DNA of 64,000 nucleotides from Vermamoeba vermiformis. Lineage: Eukaryota; Tubulinea; Echinamoebida. Positions 1 through 11,400 of this stretch are shown piece by piece. The notes under the pieces are model-generated. The model was not told the origin of the DNA. It ran no database searches and saw nothing but the letters and a program-made list of their open reading frames with translations. The position numbers and the translations under genes were made by a program. The number at the start of each line of letters is the position of its first letter. Within the stretch, counting starts at the first letter, position 1. The stretch covers positions 124,001 to 188,000 of the forward strand of contig JBEWZL010000221.1 in assembly GCA_045837725.1 (NCBI GenBank), given 5' to 3'.

Positions 1-138
1 TGGGAGGCAATTTGTGGCGCCAACTTACATTTTCTTCGGAACGTTCGAATTTTACGCAATCACCTTTCAACTTACGCAGTACCTTAATAATACTCACCAA
101 AAGCGAAGCTCAAAGCTTAATTTATTTGAGTAATTGGA

Positions 139-2254
139 CTAATGGCCGTGGCTGTGGCTATGTCCACCGTGACCACCGCACGATCCACCGTCGCCATGGC
201 TGTGGCTATGGCTGTGACCGCCGTGACCACCGCCACCTTGCTGAGCCAACTGCTGCAATTGCATGAAAAGATTGTTGTAATCAGCTTGAGTCAGTGTCTA
301 ACAACAGTTAGAAGATCAGATCAGATTGCCTGAAAAATAATGTATTGTGCTTACTCTGTTGTTGACAACCATAGTAGCGACCGAGTCAACAGGCATATGC
401 TCTTCGACGACCATATCAACAAGCTGCATGAGCATCTGTTGGAACAAGAACTGGTTCTTGCGTGGATCTTCTTCGTTATGCTCCGATCCGTCGGCGAAAG
501 TGTAGGTCAAAATGCCAGTAGGCTTGAACTCCACCTTGGTGATGACCTTAGTATGGGCATCAGCGGGGTTGCCCTTCAACACCCAATGATCGCCCTGTCG
601 TTCCTTAACCTCGTATCTGCGACCCTTCTCAACACGCTCCGCAGCGATCTTCTCCATTGCCTCTGCAGGGACGTATTAGAATATGATGTTACTACAACAA
701 ACAAATTACCCATAGTGGTGGTAGAGGACGATGGCAAAGCCTTCAACGAGGTGCAGATCCAAGGCTCGGACTTGTCGTAGTCGAACTCGAAAACAGCGGT
801 CCAGTCTCCAGGGAAATCTGTCTCAAACATGTCCCAGTCAGGCCAGAGTTTGACAGTGGCGACAAACTTGACAGGAGATACGACCTCGCTGATGATACCG
901 TAGAACTTGATCCTATAGCACTTGTCAGTCAATTACGTTCGTTAGTTAGTTTGAGCTTTGCGTTGCTTACCAATTCTTTCCGTGCTTGGGAGTTTTTAAG
1001 TTGAAGTTGCAGCAGAAGCCAAGACCTATTATAATAGAACATTAGTAGGGCCGCGGAGTGTGCGCTCGGGATCCGACATACCAACACGAGGCTTCTTGCC
1101 AAAGAAGAACATTTCGTAGTTAGAAGGATGATACATCGCTCCACCGAAGTCTTTTTCATAGAGCTGCCATTGACGTCAGTATTACAAACAAAAGAACGAA
1201 CAATTTGACCGAACAAGTACCTGCGTTGTCTTCGTGTTCACGAAACCTTCGCTGCACATTTGAGGCAAGTCAAAAGTAAACTTTTGGCCAGGACCCTCAG
1301 AGTAGACCTCTAATTAAATGACGGTATTAGTCTAACGATAAACAATCGAGAGCAAGCGGGCACGAACCTCCTCCGTGAGCTTGCAAGAACTTGGCAACCT
1401 CAGTGTGTCCGCCTTCTTTAGCCATGGCCAAAGGTGTTGTGTTGCGCGAGGTCTTAACGTTGACGTTAGCACCGTGCTTAATTAAGACCTTGGCGCACTC
1501 AAGGTTGCCGTGGCATCCGCAGTAGTGCAACGGGGTCTCCAACAAGAAATTGGCCTTGTTCAAGTCAATAGGAACATTCTGTGCCTTGCACGTGTCGATG
1601 AGGAGCTAAATGAAGTCATTAGAGAATGCATTGCGTTATGAGGAAAAGCTTACCTCGAGACAGGCGCCAGATTCGTCTCTCAAAGCGGCGTGAACGGAAG
1701 TACTAAATAAAGTTATTGTTATTTAGTGAACATTAACAACATTTATACAAAAGATACGCAAACTAAGTTTACTAAGTTTACTACCGGATGTCAAATAATA
1801 AATAAATTTAAATTGTGGTTATGGTCTTTGATTCCAATAAAAATAAATATATTTTACTCATATTAGATTACCAAAAAATATTATTGAATTTTAAAAGGCT
1901 CCTTCCACGAATTTCGAAGGACAGATCGAAAATTAAATAAAATTTGGTAAAGTCATTTGATCGTCTGCGCGTATGTAGCACTTACAATCCTTGAACAACG
2001 TCACGCTTGTTTGGATCTGCCTTGGCTCTGATGAGAGCTTTCATGATCGGACCGAAAATTTTCGGCGCGTCAGCGTAAAGAGCGCAGGCCAAGTGCAAGG
2101 CAGTCTCTTTATCTACATTACGAGCATTGACGTCGGTAGTAGGATCAGCAAGCAAGTCACTGACTTTGCTCAAATCTCCTTCCTGTACCGCGCGATGCAA
2201 GGGCCAGTTCTTGCGAACCTTAACCTGTTGCTGTTGCTCTTGAGTCTTTTCCAT
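139..2254 (-). CDS. Ankyrin-repeat protein with His/Gly-rich C-terminal tail
   Basis: Nine exons (1986-2254, 1654-1702, 1368-1605, 1221-1309, 1082-1163, 971-1025, 710-912, 355-662, 139-297) join in frame to 483 residues; all introns are GT-AG. Residues 1 to about 165 are ankyrin repeats, recognisable by motifs such as TALHLACALYAD, TPLHYCGCHGNLECAKVL and HGANVNVK. Residues 170-440 form a domain I do not recognise, rich in aromatic residues (for example KLWPDWDMFETDFPGDW). The last 35 residues are almost only Gly, His and Ser (GHSHSHSHGDGGSCGG and a GHSHSHGH end), typical of metal-binding tails. The start is the first ATG, in a Gln-rich leader. Ankyrin repeats mediate protein binding; metal binding by the tail is inference. 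The partner and process are unknown. Exon structure is well supported, function is not. Confidence 0.85.
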
Positions 2255-2520
2255 GATTAACGAGTTGTTACTGCTCGATAGGAATAAAAGAATAAAAGCG
2301 GACGCTCCTATTTAACCCTGCTTTCCGTCAACCAGGGCAGAGTCGTGGATTTACCTCCCAGTCGATAATTTCTCAGGTAGTCCATCAAAAAAACGTCAAA
2401 AAACTACTTGGAATGTTCGATTAACAGTACGTCCTTAAGACGTAGCTGCTAAACGAACATCATTTACTTGTTACTTAAGTTACTAACATCTACAAGCTGC
2501 GCAAGCAAAAGACGCAAAAG

Positions 2521-3152
2521 TTACTTGCCCTTGAGCTCTCTCTTTTCTGCTTCATGAATTAGCTTCGAGGTGTCTTTCAGCTTGCGATCGAGGATGTTCA
2601 TTTCTCGTTCGTAGTCCCTAAAAATAATAAATGCGAAATTAGATTCGGTCTTTGCCTAAAATAAACCTCATATCTAATTGGAGGTAAGTTTCTGGAACTT
2701 TGTCGTACTTTTGAAGCTTTTTGGCGTCTTTTGCTTCGCGTTTGGCAGTGTCGAGACGCTTCTCAATGACTTTGCGGCGTTCCTTGGCGTCCTTTACTTC
2801 TTGTTTTGCCGCTACGAGCTGTTGCTTAATTTGTAGCGCGATTTGATTGGAGCTTTGAGCGCGGTGCATCTGCGCACTTCTTTTATTATCGAGATCGTTC
2901 CATTGTGATTTTGCCTCGGCCTCCATTCTTCTCGCTTCTTCAAGAGACACCACCGTATTCTGGGCGTCTATACGAAACCATGCATTAGCATATTACATTG
3001 TTTTGATCTTTCGTATCATCTGCTTCGACTTCTTAGCCCGAGTACTTACTCTGAACAGGCTGGCTGTAATAGGTATTTGCACTATAATTAGAAGGCGGTT
3101 GAGGCTCTCTAATCGGAGCTACGTTGCTATTAGATTGTTGTATAGTCGTCAT
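2521..3152 (-). CDS. Lys/Ala-rich coiled-coil protein, paralog of the gene at 4360-5248
   Basis: Three exons (3050-3152, 2667-2967, 2521-2617) give 166 residues. The first exon encodes a Pro/Gln/Ser-rich disordered leader; the rest is one long charged helix (EARRMEAEAKSQWNDL, AAKQEVKDAKERRKVIEKR) with heptad-like spacing, so it is probably a coiled coil. It shares exon-1 phase and the [VI][VL][ST]LxEAR segment at the start of the helix with the gene at 4360-5248. The donor of exon 2 is uncertain: GTTTAT at 2666 is used here, while a GTACGA donor 45 nt upstream would also keep frame. No enzymatic motif is visible and I do not assign a function. Confidence 0.75.
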
Positions 3153-3534
3153 CTCTTCCACTTCGGCGAACAGATTTGCAATTGTCAAATTATCTTGGGG
3201 TGATTTAGCAACAGACTAGTGTTGCTTGTTGGTTGGTAAGTGCGGTTTATGAAGATTACTGAAGTTGTTTCGTTTGTAGAACCTTTTTGAGACGTGTCGC
3301 TACAGATCTCTCATGAATTTCTAGTCTAAGACTGGTTCGCGGGAATCTGTCAGCAAGCTCTCATAAAGACTTGACGCAGCTTGGGTACGCACGTCATGGT
3401 AAGCTCGAAGGATTATGTGCCTCATTAGCGCGAATCTAAAAGATCGGATTAGCTTTTGATGCTGAAGAGTTTGAATAAGCTGCATAATATTACCCCACGA
3501 GAAAAACATCGCCAAAGAAAATCTTTTGTCAGGT

Positions 3535-4167
3535 TTAGTTTATTGCCTGCTTGCTTCGAGGCTTGTATCCGCCATCCAGAGGGTACTCTGCAAGTAGCTC
3601 TCGCTTTTCAATATCTTCAGGCGTCTGCGTTTTAAAATATGCAAATGCCTCTCTAACTTCGCCAGCACCATTGACAGGCGTAAGAGATACTGGTAGCCGC
3701 ATGTACAGATGAGGACACTCCTCGAACTCATCTAAGCGTGCTAAATGTTCTTTATCAACGGTAAATATTTCCCCTAATATTTGATGACCAACACCTGGCT
3801 TATTATAAAGCGCAGGCACGTGTGAATGAAGTTCAGACACATCCTAAAAATTCAAGTTAATAATTACGCTAATAGTTAAAATTAATAGTACTATATGGTT
3901 ATAAAATTAATTACGCAGTTACAAAGAGTGATGGTATTTAATTAGAATTACGAAGGTATTAAAAAAACCGTTGGTTACCTCTTGTAAAGAAATAATAATC
4001 ATTGGAAACTTCTCTACTGTTTTGTATTCGCCTACAAATTCGGCTCCTCGCATTTGAACAAAATTATGGAAGTTTCTACGACCAGATTAGAAAGGCAGTC
4101 GGCAAAATTCATGCTTAGGTTACCTTTTCAACGTTCCATAAACAAATACGTGCACTCTATCAGCCAT
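3535..4167 (-). CDS. Gamma-glutamylcyclotransferase-like (AIG2/GGACT family) protein
   Basis: Three exons (4124-4167, 3979-4075, 3535-3843) give 149 residues, normal length for the family. The N-terminus VHVFVYGTLKRNFHNF is the hallmark YGTLxRG-type strand/loop of the GGCT-like fold, and LDEFEECPHLYMRLPVS contains the Glu expected to act as acid/base in gamma-glutamylamine cyclotransferases, followed by the usual Y-R-x-x-V element. Known members release 5-oxoproline from gamma-glutamyl amines or peptides; the exact substrate cannot be told from sequence. The gene shares a 192-bp divergent intergenic region with the coiled-coil gene at 4360. Soluble, probably cytosolic. Confidence 0.9.
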
Positions 4168-4359
4168 TTCTCTTACTGTCGTTTTGTGCTCTTACAACGC
4201 CGTAAAGCATCAAAATAAAACACAAAAAGAAAATCGTTTTTTTGTCAACCTCCGCTGTGGAATTCAGTTCGCGTTTAAATACGAGCGTGATAGCACATTC
4301 AAAAAGAATTTGTTAATTGCACGACAATAGAGCAAATATTTCACGAGTAACGCCAAGCA
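4168..4359. promoter_or_regulatory. Divergent intergenic region (GGCT-like / coiled-coil gene)
   Basis: The 192 bp between two opposite start codons must carry both promoters. It is AT-rich with several A/T runs; I see no clear TATA box or conserved element. Inference from gene layout only. Confidence 0.35.
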
Positions 4360-5248
4360 ATGGAGATCGAACCTGGAACCACTAATGCCGCAGAAGCACC
4401 TCCCGCACCAGCTGGACCTGCACCGCCTAAGAGTAAGTAATTTATATTAATATATCATATATAAAGTTCTTTCGTAAGCGTCTTCCGCTAAGGGAGTTTT
4501 TGGAAAACAAAGAAAACTTTATTTTCAATTATAATATTGCAAAATACGGGCAATCGAAGGGATTAATTTTAAAATTAGTATTTAGATGTTTATTAGCTAA
4601 TTATGCGATAATTCTTTGCAACTTTAATTAACGCTCGTATTTTTAATTAATTCGAATTCTCCCTCCATATTTTTACGATCGAAGACTGCTTGACTATTAA
4701 TACATAATTAATTCGTATGTATAATGAGCTTGTGAATGATCGTGTGTTTGTACTGTCGGAGCAGATCCGATCAGACCTTTTGTGAAAACTTCAGGTACAA
4801 TACTAACCGTTATATCCTTTTTTTATTAGTCCTCACGCTTGCCGAGGCTCGAGATTTGGATTCACAAGCTAAATCTAAAGCAATGGAAAGCAATAGACAC
4901 GCTGAAGATTGTCTCAAAGCAGCCCAAGAAGCTAAACGAAATGAAACTGATGCCAAGCAGCGCGTGAAGACTATTAAGCAAGAAATTAAAGACGCGCAGA
5001 AAAGACAAAAAGAAGCTGAAAAGACCGCAAAAATAGCCGCTAAAGAATCGAAGGAAAAGAAAAAACAAGCAGATCAGGCGAAAAAGGTAAAATACCAGCC
5101 CTTCGTTCGCATATTATCGTAAAATTTATTTGATGGTTATATTTAATTCGTTTTATGACTTTAGGAGGCAAAAACAGCGGACAAAAATGCGAAAGTTGCG
5201 GCAAAACAACTAAAGGACGCTGAAAAGCGAGAGAAAAAGAAGAAATAA
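4360..5248 (+). CDS. Lys/Ala-rich coiled-coil protein, paralog of the gene at 2521-3152
   Basis: Exons 4360-4432, 4830-5086 and 5165-5248 give 137 residues. Exon 1 encodes a Pro/Ala-rich leader (NAAEAPPAPAGPAPPK); the remainder is a highly charged helix (LTLAEARDLDSQAKSKAM, KTIKQEIKDAQKRQKEAEK) ending in KREKKKK. It resembles the gene 1.2 kb upstream in layout and helix start, so the two are probably diverged duplicates. Intron 1 is 397 nt, long for this region. No known domain; the basic end could bind nucleic acid or membrane, but that is speculation. Confidence 0.8.
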
Positions 5249-5370
5249 CATTAATATGATTATTTTGTATCGTATAGATGTAATTATAAACTTTATTTAT
5301 TAGTTCAGTCGTTAAATTTTGCATCCAATTTATTTTTCCTTCCGTCAGTTAGACGTCACCACAGATCGCG

Positions 5371-7981
5371 ATGGAGAATACAAAAAATGATAGAATAAAC
5401 GTAGATTTGGCAGAGAAGAAGGTACCTGAATGGGTGAATCCGTTTCCTGACAGCGAACACAGCCCAGCGCTTCCATTGATCTGTGGTCAACGAGGAGTGG
5501 TCTTTCAAAATTATTATTACGTGATACAGGGCTACGATGGAGAATATACTACAGATTGCTATTGCTACGCGTTGGGTAAGATTTTTTTATTTTTATAATG
5601 TAAAATTGAAAAACGTTTTGAGGCGTCGTAAAGCTCACAACTTGCTCCTATTTAGCCTGTTACGAGGACAATATTTAAACTATTTTTGATAATTTAAAAA
5701 TCAATTTTTGCACCCGAAATTGAAATACTGACGCTTGTCCCTGTAGATCGAAAGGAATGGATGCCGTTTTATCCATCGAAAGACGTTGATGATTTGGAAG
5801 ATGTCGGCTGGCAATATCATTCAATTGTTTTAGACGGCCATTTAGCGTACATCTTCGGTGGTGCAAGAGACGATAACGGTCTGAATCAACAAATTTCAAA
5901 CGAAGTGTGGTGCATCGATTTACGTAAGTGGTTATAATATTATTACATAAGACAAGCATCTAGATGAGGATGATCAAGTTAAAGAGATAATTCTGCAAAT
6001 GCAAACAAATCCGCTTTTTTTTTCTTTTCTCAGAACTCATAAGATCTTGCTAGGCACGACTCAAAAATACTCTGTTTGTCAAAATGGATTGCCTAGTCCA
6101 CGATACTTACATACTGCCGTACTCTACGACAAAAAAATGTGGATCTTTGGTGGCCGTACTGGCGTCGATGCACAGAGCTTGAACGACCTATTTTGCTTTG
6201 ATCTTGGTAACAAATTACAATTATTTGTATATTTTAATTATAATTTTAATTTTAATTTTAATCCAGAGACGAAGACCTGGAAAGAAATTCATGCGACGAA
6301 TCAAGCACCAGCGCCACGAAGAGCTCACACGAGTTTCGTTCATGAAGACAGAATGTACATATTTGGCGGGTGGAATGGAAGTGAATGCTTTAATGATATG
6401 TGGTATTATGATTTTGGTACGTACAGAATCTGGATGTGGATCCACACCTTTTGTTTCTTTCTACTATTTCAAGCGATTTTTGATACTTTAGTCTCATCTT
6501 TATAACAAGGTTATTAATTAAGTAATTGATTAGAATTAAATGAATGGGTGCCAGTAGAACAAAAAGGCGATGTGCCGTCAGAACGAGAAATCGAATGCAA
6601 CGCAGAATACGGTGGAGAATATTACATATTTGGCGGAGCGTCTAATGGCACTCAAGATAATACTTTATTTGCGTTTAATCCAGGTAACCTACCATACGAC
6701 CAGATCCAGATCCAGATCCAGGATCGAATAATTTTTGTTACTGCGTACTAACACTCTATGCAGTTACGTCTACTTGGCGAATAGTTGAAACTAAAAATAG
6801 CCCACCTGAACGCGAAAGTCACGTGCTTGTGGCTTGCAAAAATAAGTTACTGGTGCACGGAGGTTTTAGCATGTTTCGTTTAAACGATATTTATGAGCTA
6901 GGTAAGTAAAAAAATGAAAATAATTAATAATTATTTATTAATGATAATAATAATTAGAGCTGCCTATCGTGGAGACTAAGCCGAAAAATTTGTTCGAGAA
7001 ATTTCAAGAGGACATGCGCAAATTATACAAGAATCGTAACGAATCAGTATTCGAGCAATTACTACGTATCAGATGTCCTCAAATCAATATCAGTGCAATT
7101 GCGTTTGAAAATCCAAGTCCTGTCGAAGAGATTTTTCTCGAGTGGCTCTTTACTGATACCATCAACGAAGAAAAGTTTTTGTTTCAGCTAAAAGACGCAC
7201 ATACAATATTTGGTGAGGCATTAAATTGGGCGAGGACGAACGGAGTAACAAAATTAGCCGATTGGCTCTTGAACTTGGCAACCAGATCTCTTTGCCACGA
7301 TAATTACGCAGATTTTTTACAATACACTTCCGAACCGGTTATTCAAGACAGGTAATAATACTTTTTATTTACGTATATATATGATTATATTTATGATGGT
7401 TTCAAAGGTGTGAGTTTATCCACAATCAAATGACCAATAAGAACTATCCTACTAATGTTCATCTCGACAACTTTATTTATGAATACAACTCAACATTGCA
7501 CTATGACATGTTAAAATTGCTAAAAGAAGAATCAGACGTCGTATTACAACTACCTAACAACGTCACCATGCCGTTACACTCATGGATCGTGGATCTGAGG
7601 TAACTTCAAGCTCGCTTTTTGTGATTAATACTAATCATATAATACCATAGATGTCCTTATTTTAAGAGTAGTATAGATTTCAACTCGTTAAATGCTCAGC
7701 GGACCAAGGTTATTAAGCATGAACCGAAGATCTCGATGTCGGCATTAGAATCAATTTTGAAGTATATCTACAGCGGAGAATTAGAATTTTTGGTTGAAGA
7801 TTACTTTGATATTGTCAAAGAAGCCAGTTACTACATGATTGACGATGAACTGTTTTATTCCGCCATGAGCGACGAATTCATGCAACGAGTAACGAAAGAT
7901 GATAAAGCAAGACTGTTAGAACTCGTGAAGAAATATGAAGGAAACTTCTTAGGAGAGCTACAATACCTCCAAGAGCTGTAA
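5371..7981 (+). CDS. Kelch-repeat protein with C-terminal BTB domain
   Basis: Nine exons (5371-5575, 5747-5923, 6054-6206, 6267-6416, 6534-6683, 6764-6901, 6958-7351, 7408-7599, 7651-7981) give 629 residues. Exons 1-6 encode kelch blades with typical motifs (LAYIFGGARDDNG, MWIFGGRTGVD, RMYIFGGWNGSECFNDMW, YYIFGGASNG) forming a six-bladed propeller over residues 20-325. Residues 330-455 are a helical linker. Residues 475-600 hold a BTB/POZ core (SDVVLQLPNNVTMPLHSWIV, then LKYIYSGELEF). N-terminal kelch plus C-terminal BTB is the layout of LZTR1-like proteins and many amoebozoan kelch proteins, often CUL3 adaptors. Blades are separated by phase-1 introns. Adaptor role is inference. Confidence 0.92.
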
Positions 7982-8486
7982 TAAAGCCACGTGGACCAAG
8001 TTTTCTGCGGAATTTACCTTGTGACTTTGCGCGGAAAAAAAATCGTCGGTTTATTTCCTCGAATCTTGCAACATGAACCTCACGAGCTGAAGTTAGAACT
8101 TGGAGCCAAGTAGAGCCTTCTGCTACTCATGACCCTTGCTATTGAAGCACACGATGGGCCTGCTTTAAAGAAGCGAAAACTGGATCTTCCGTAGATCCGT
8201 AGTGCTCGAAGAAACAGAAAAGAAAATGGATATAGACTTGAATAATTACTGCTGTTCTTACATCGTCGACTTGCCGCCAGAAATTCTGCTTCAAATCTTC
8301 GAACTATTTCGAAGTAACAACTTTTGTGCTTTCGTTTTAAATTTTATGTTTTACTATGGAATCTATTATTCTCACGAACAAACCGTGTTTATAAACTGAA
8401 CGAATTGACACGAAGTTAATTTCAATTAGTCTCTCAGTTGTGAAGTAAAAATATTCACTGTCGTAAGTGTAGTGAAAATAGGGTCT
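7982..8486. other. Intergenic stretch between kelch-BTB and DOCK genes
   Basis: About 500 bp. Apart from the F-box remnant at 8226-8399, listed separately, I see no coding region. A short ATG-led frame near 8130 encodes a basic NLS-like stretch (PALKKRKLDLP) and stops at once, before the F-box frame. Confidence 0.6.
8226..8399 (+). pseudogene. Truncated F-box gene fragment
   Basis: An ATG-led frame encodes SYIVDLPPEILLQIFELF, a clear F-box start (LPPEIL..IF), then loses similarity within a dozen residues and stops. No downstream exon with LRR or other F-box partner sequence can be joined before the DOCK gene end at 8487. A GTAACA after the F-box would match the first-exon donor position of the F-box/LRR genes at 44316 and 45981. 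Best read as the 5' remnant of a lost F-box gene; a very small functional gene is less likely. Confidence 0.5.
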
Positions 8487-11400
8487 CTACAAGCTCAATT
8501 TGGACACGTGCTCGTTGAAAGTCTTCTTAAATCCAGCAAGCGTGCCTTCCAATTGCAAATGTAATCCACGCATGTTTTCGCCGACCAATCTCTCGTGTAC
8601 TTTCATGCCTGAATTCGAAGACGTTAGAAAAAATATTATACGTTAATTATATGGAATATCAATCTCTTACCAGTCTCGCAAGCTTCGATCTGATCGACGA
8701 ACAAATCTTTCAATTGAACGATTTGTGCTTTCTTGCTTGGATTCTCATTGATGAAGACAGGGTTCAAAAACACTTCTTTGTAAAGTGCTGGACCTCCGTT
8801 AACAGCCGCGTCGATAACACCTGTTTGAAGAAACATGATTAAATTTAATGTCAAGATCGGATGCGAATCCACTCATTCGAAAGTTAACAACAAAAATATT
8901 CATAATAATAAGGTACCTTTCAATAACATAGTCAACGGACTAATGTTAATGCCAGCCTTGTCGTATTTCTCGATTCCTTCGTAAATTTCTTTGTTCTTCG
9001 AGCTCATGAAGGTGATCGAGTTGTCGATAGGCTCCAAGGTTTGCTAGTAAATGATATTAATATAAGAGCTGTATTAAAATATAATAGGAGCCAACGAACC
9101 TCCTTGGTATCAACAATAGCTGCACGACGTTGAATGTGAGGCAGTTTCTTCGCGGTAATGAAGAAGGTCTTCTTGATCCACAAGTCGGCAATTTCTTCGG
9201 CGGGAGTCTCACCTTTTTTCTTATTCTTTCTGAAGGGTCTATAATAACATCATTAGTATAAGAACACTCAAATTTGTGCTTAAGCTTGCCGTACCTCGAG
9301 TAGACGAAGACATCAATGTTGTTGACAGTGACGTATTTTTGAGCTTCAAGCGGCATGGCATCGCTCAACTTGCGCTCTTTGCCTTCGAGTTCTTCTTGGC
9401 TTCCCGGCTTGACTGCAAAGATTTGCAAGTCTGCTCAAAATTAGCACGTGACGCGTCATATTCGGGTCTGAAAGTGTGACACTTACATTGCTTATCCGAG
9501 TTGAGAATGTCGGCGGGAGGAATCTCCGTGTAAGTCAATGTTTCGGCTTGCGGGAAACGACGCTTAATGCGTGCAGTGAAGTCGTCAAGTCTCTCCAACA
9601 TGTTGCCCTTGTAGATGAACTCTTTGTTCTAAGAACGAAGTTTTAGCGATCGCTTGGTCTACTTCCAAATAAGGAAATATTCTTGTACTTACAGCGTACT
9701 CGCCAAAACCTTTGCCGTAGAAGCCGACGCGGAAGTACTCGTGGTAAATGCGCTCGACGGTGCTAATGTTTTGATAGAACGATGCTTCTTGCTTCAACAA
9801 CTCAGCGAGTTGGATGTAATCGAAATCAAAGTTCTTGTATTGCGAGGCCAGGGCGTCCATGACGTTAATCGCCTCTTCCCAGAACTTGCCTTTCTCGAAC
9901 AAAGTGATGGCAGTCTTGTACAAACCGACCTTTCTATCGCGTTCAAGAGCCGCAGGAAGTTTGCTGACTTCTTCAGCGGGCAAAGGCTTAAGCGACCAAC
10001 CAAGTAATTTAGCTGCACAGAAAAATTAGATCTATGACACGAGTCAAAGTGTCAAAGTGTCATACCGTGCAACAAGACAGCGTGTGCGGCTTCAACCCAG
10101 TTTTCGAGTGACTTGTGGAACTGAATAAGTTGATGCAGGTACTTGGTGTATAAGTTGTAACGCTCGGTCTTCTTCAAGTAGTCCATCATGTTGACAATTC
10201 CTGACACTTTGTCGTCCTCGTAAGCAACGTCCTTCGACATGGATTTCAACTCGATCAATCGGTGCATCAACTGCAAGGTCTCGTTAGTATCGCACGTCAT
10301 TACAAACTAAAAATTACGTACGTTGCGGATGTCCTCTAGATAGGCTTTGCCTGCGGCCTTCATTTCAGCGTTGCTGGACTTTTCGAACAAATCGAGCAAG
10401 CTCTGAATGAAGAAGTTCAAGAAGTTCTTGTCGGCGAGGCCCTGGTTGATGAGTTGATCAAAGTGTTCGATAGTTTGGTACTCGACTTCTTTGAGTTGAT
10501 TTGTCTGTTGGAACTCTTCTTCGATCATTTGGAAGTATAAATCAACACCAGTTTGTCTAATATCAGCTTGGTTCATCTGTACAAGATTAAAAAAGTGAGC
10601 CAAAAGATGCAGATTTATGATAGATCTTTCGTTTACGTACCAGCATTAATTCGATTAACGGACCAATGACGTGCGAGACCAAATGGATTTGGTACTTGCC
10701 CAAGACTTCAGACAATTGACGCAAAATGCTACAAGCACCAAGGCGCATATCTCCGTACCTATTTAACAACACCTGTTAGCTACAAAAGACGTGTATGATC
10801 TTTGACTTACAGCTCGTTCACGATGGCGAGCTTTGAAGGCACGAAAGTCTCAACGGCCAAAACCTTCGATCGAATGAACGTGATCAACATGCGAGTGAAC
10901 TTCAACCACAATTGCTCGCCCTAAATAAATTTCACGTCAATATTAGTTGCTTCAAATGATCATGCGAGTGACACGTACCTTGGCTTTAGCGGAAACTTCC
11001 CACAACTTTTCTTGACTTTGCCACTTAGCCTTGAGCGAGTTTTCAATCAATGTGCCCGCATCCAAACTGCTCTTTCTCTTCATGTGCGAGACGGATCCAG
11101 GACTGTTTCTGAATCTCGAAACTGCAGTCTTCTTCTCGTTCAACAAATTATCAGAGCTCGAATGAGGCGATAAGACTGGTGAACTGGTAGGGGAGACGGG
11201 CTGAGGAGCAGCCTTGGGAGGTGCAGGCATCGGTCTGGCGTTTTGACCAGGCGTGGGCGATCTGGCCTTGAGATTGGTCAAGAAAGCGTTCTTAGCCATT
11301 GCAAGACTACGCTGGTGCATTTGATTAGGTCTCTGTTGCGATTGGAATTGCGCGTATGATTGCTGAATGTTCGTCTTGTCGGCTTGGATTTGCTGTTGCA

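Noticed and set aside
3321-3515. Minus-strand ORF after the GGCT-like gene, with a possible 58-nt intron
   Set aside because: No ATG that gives a frame through the splice; could be a 3' UTR intron, but not a supportable gene.
6699-6723. Short GATCCA-type tandem repeat
   Set aside because: Lies inside a kelch-BTB intron, only a few units; no sign of function.
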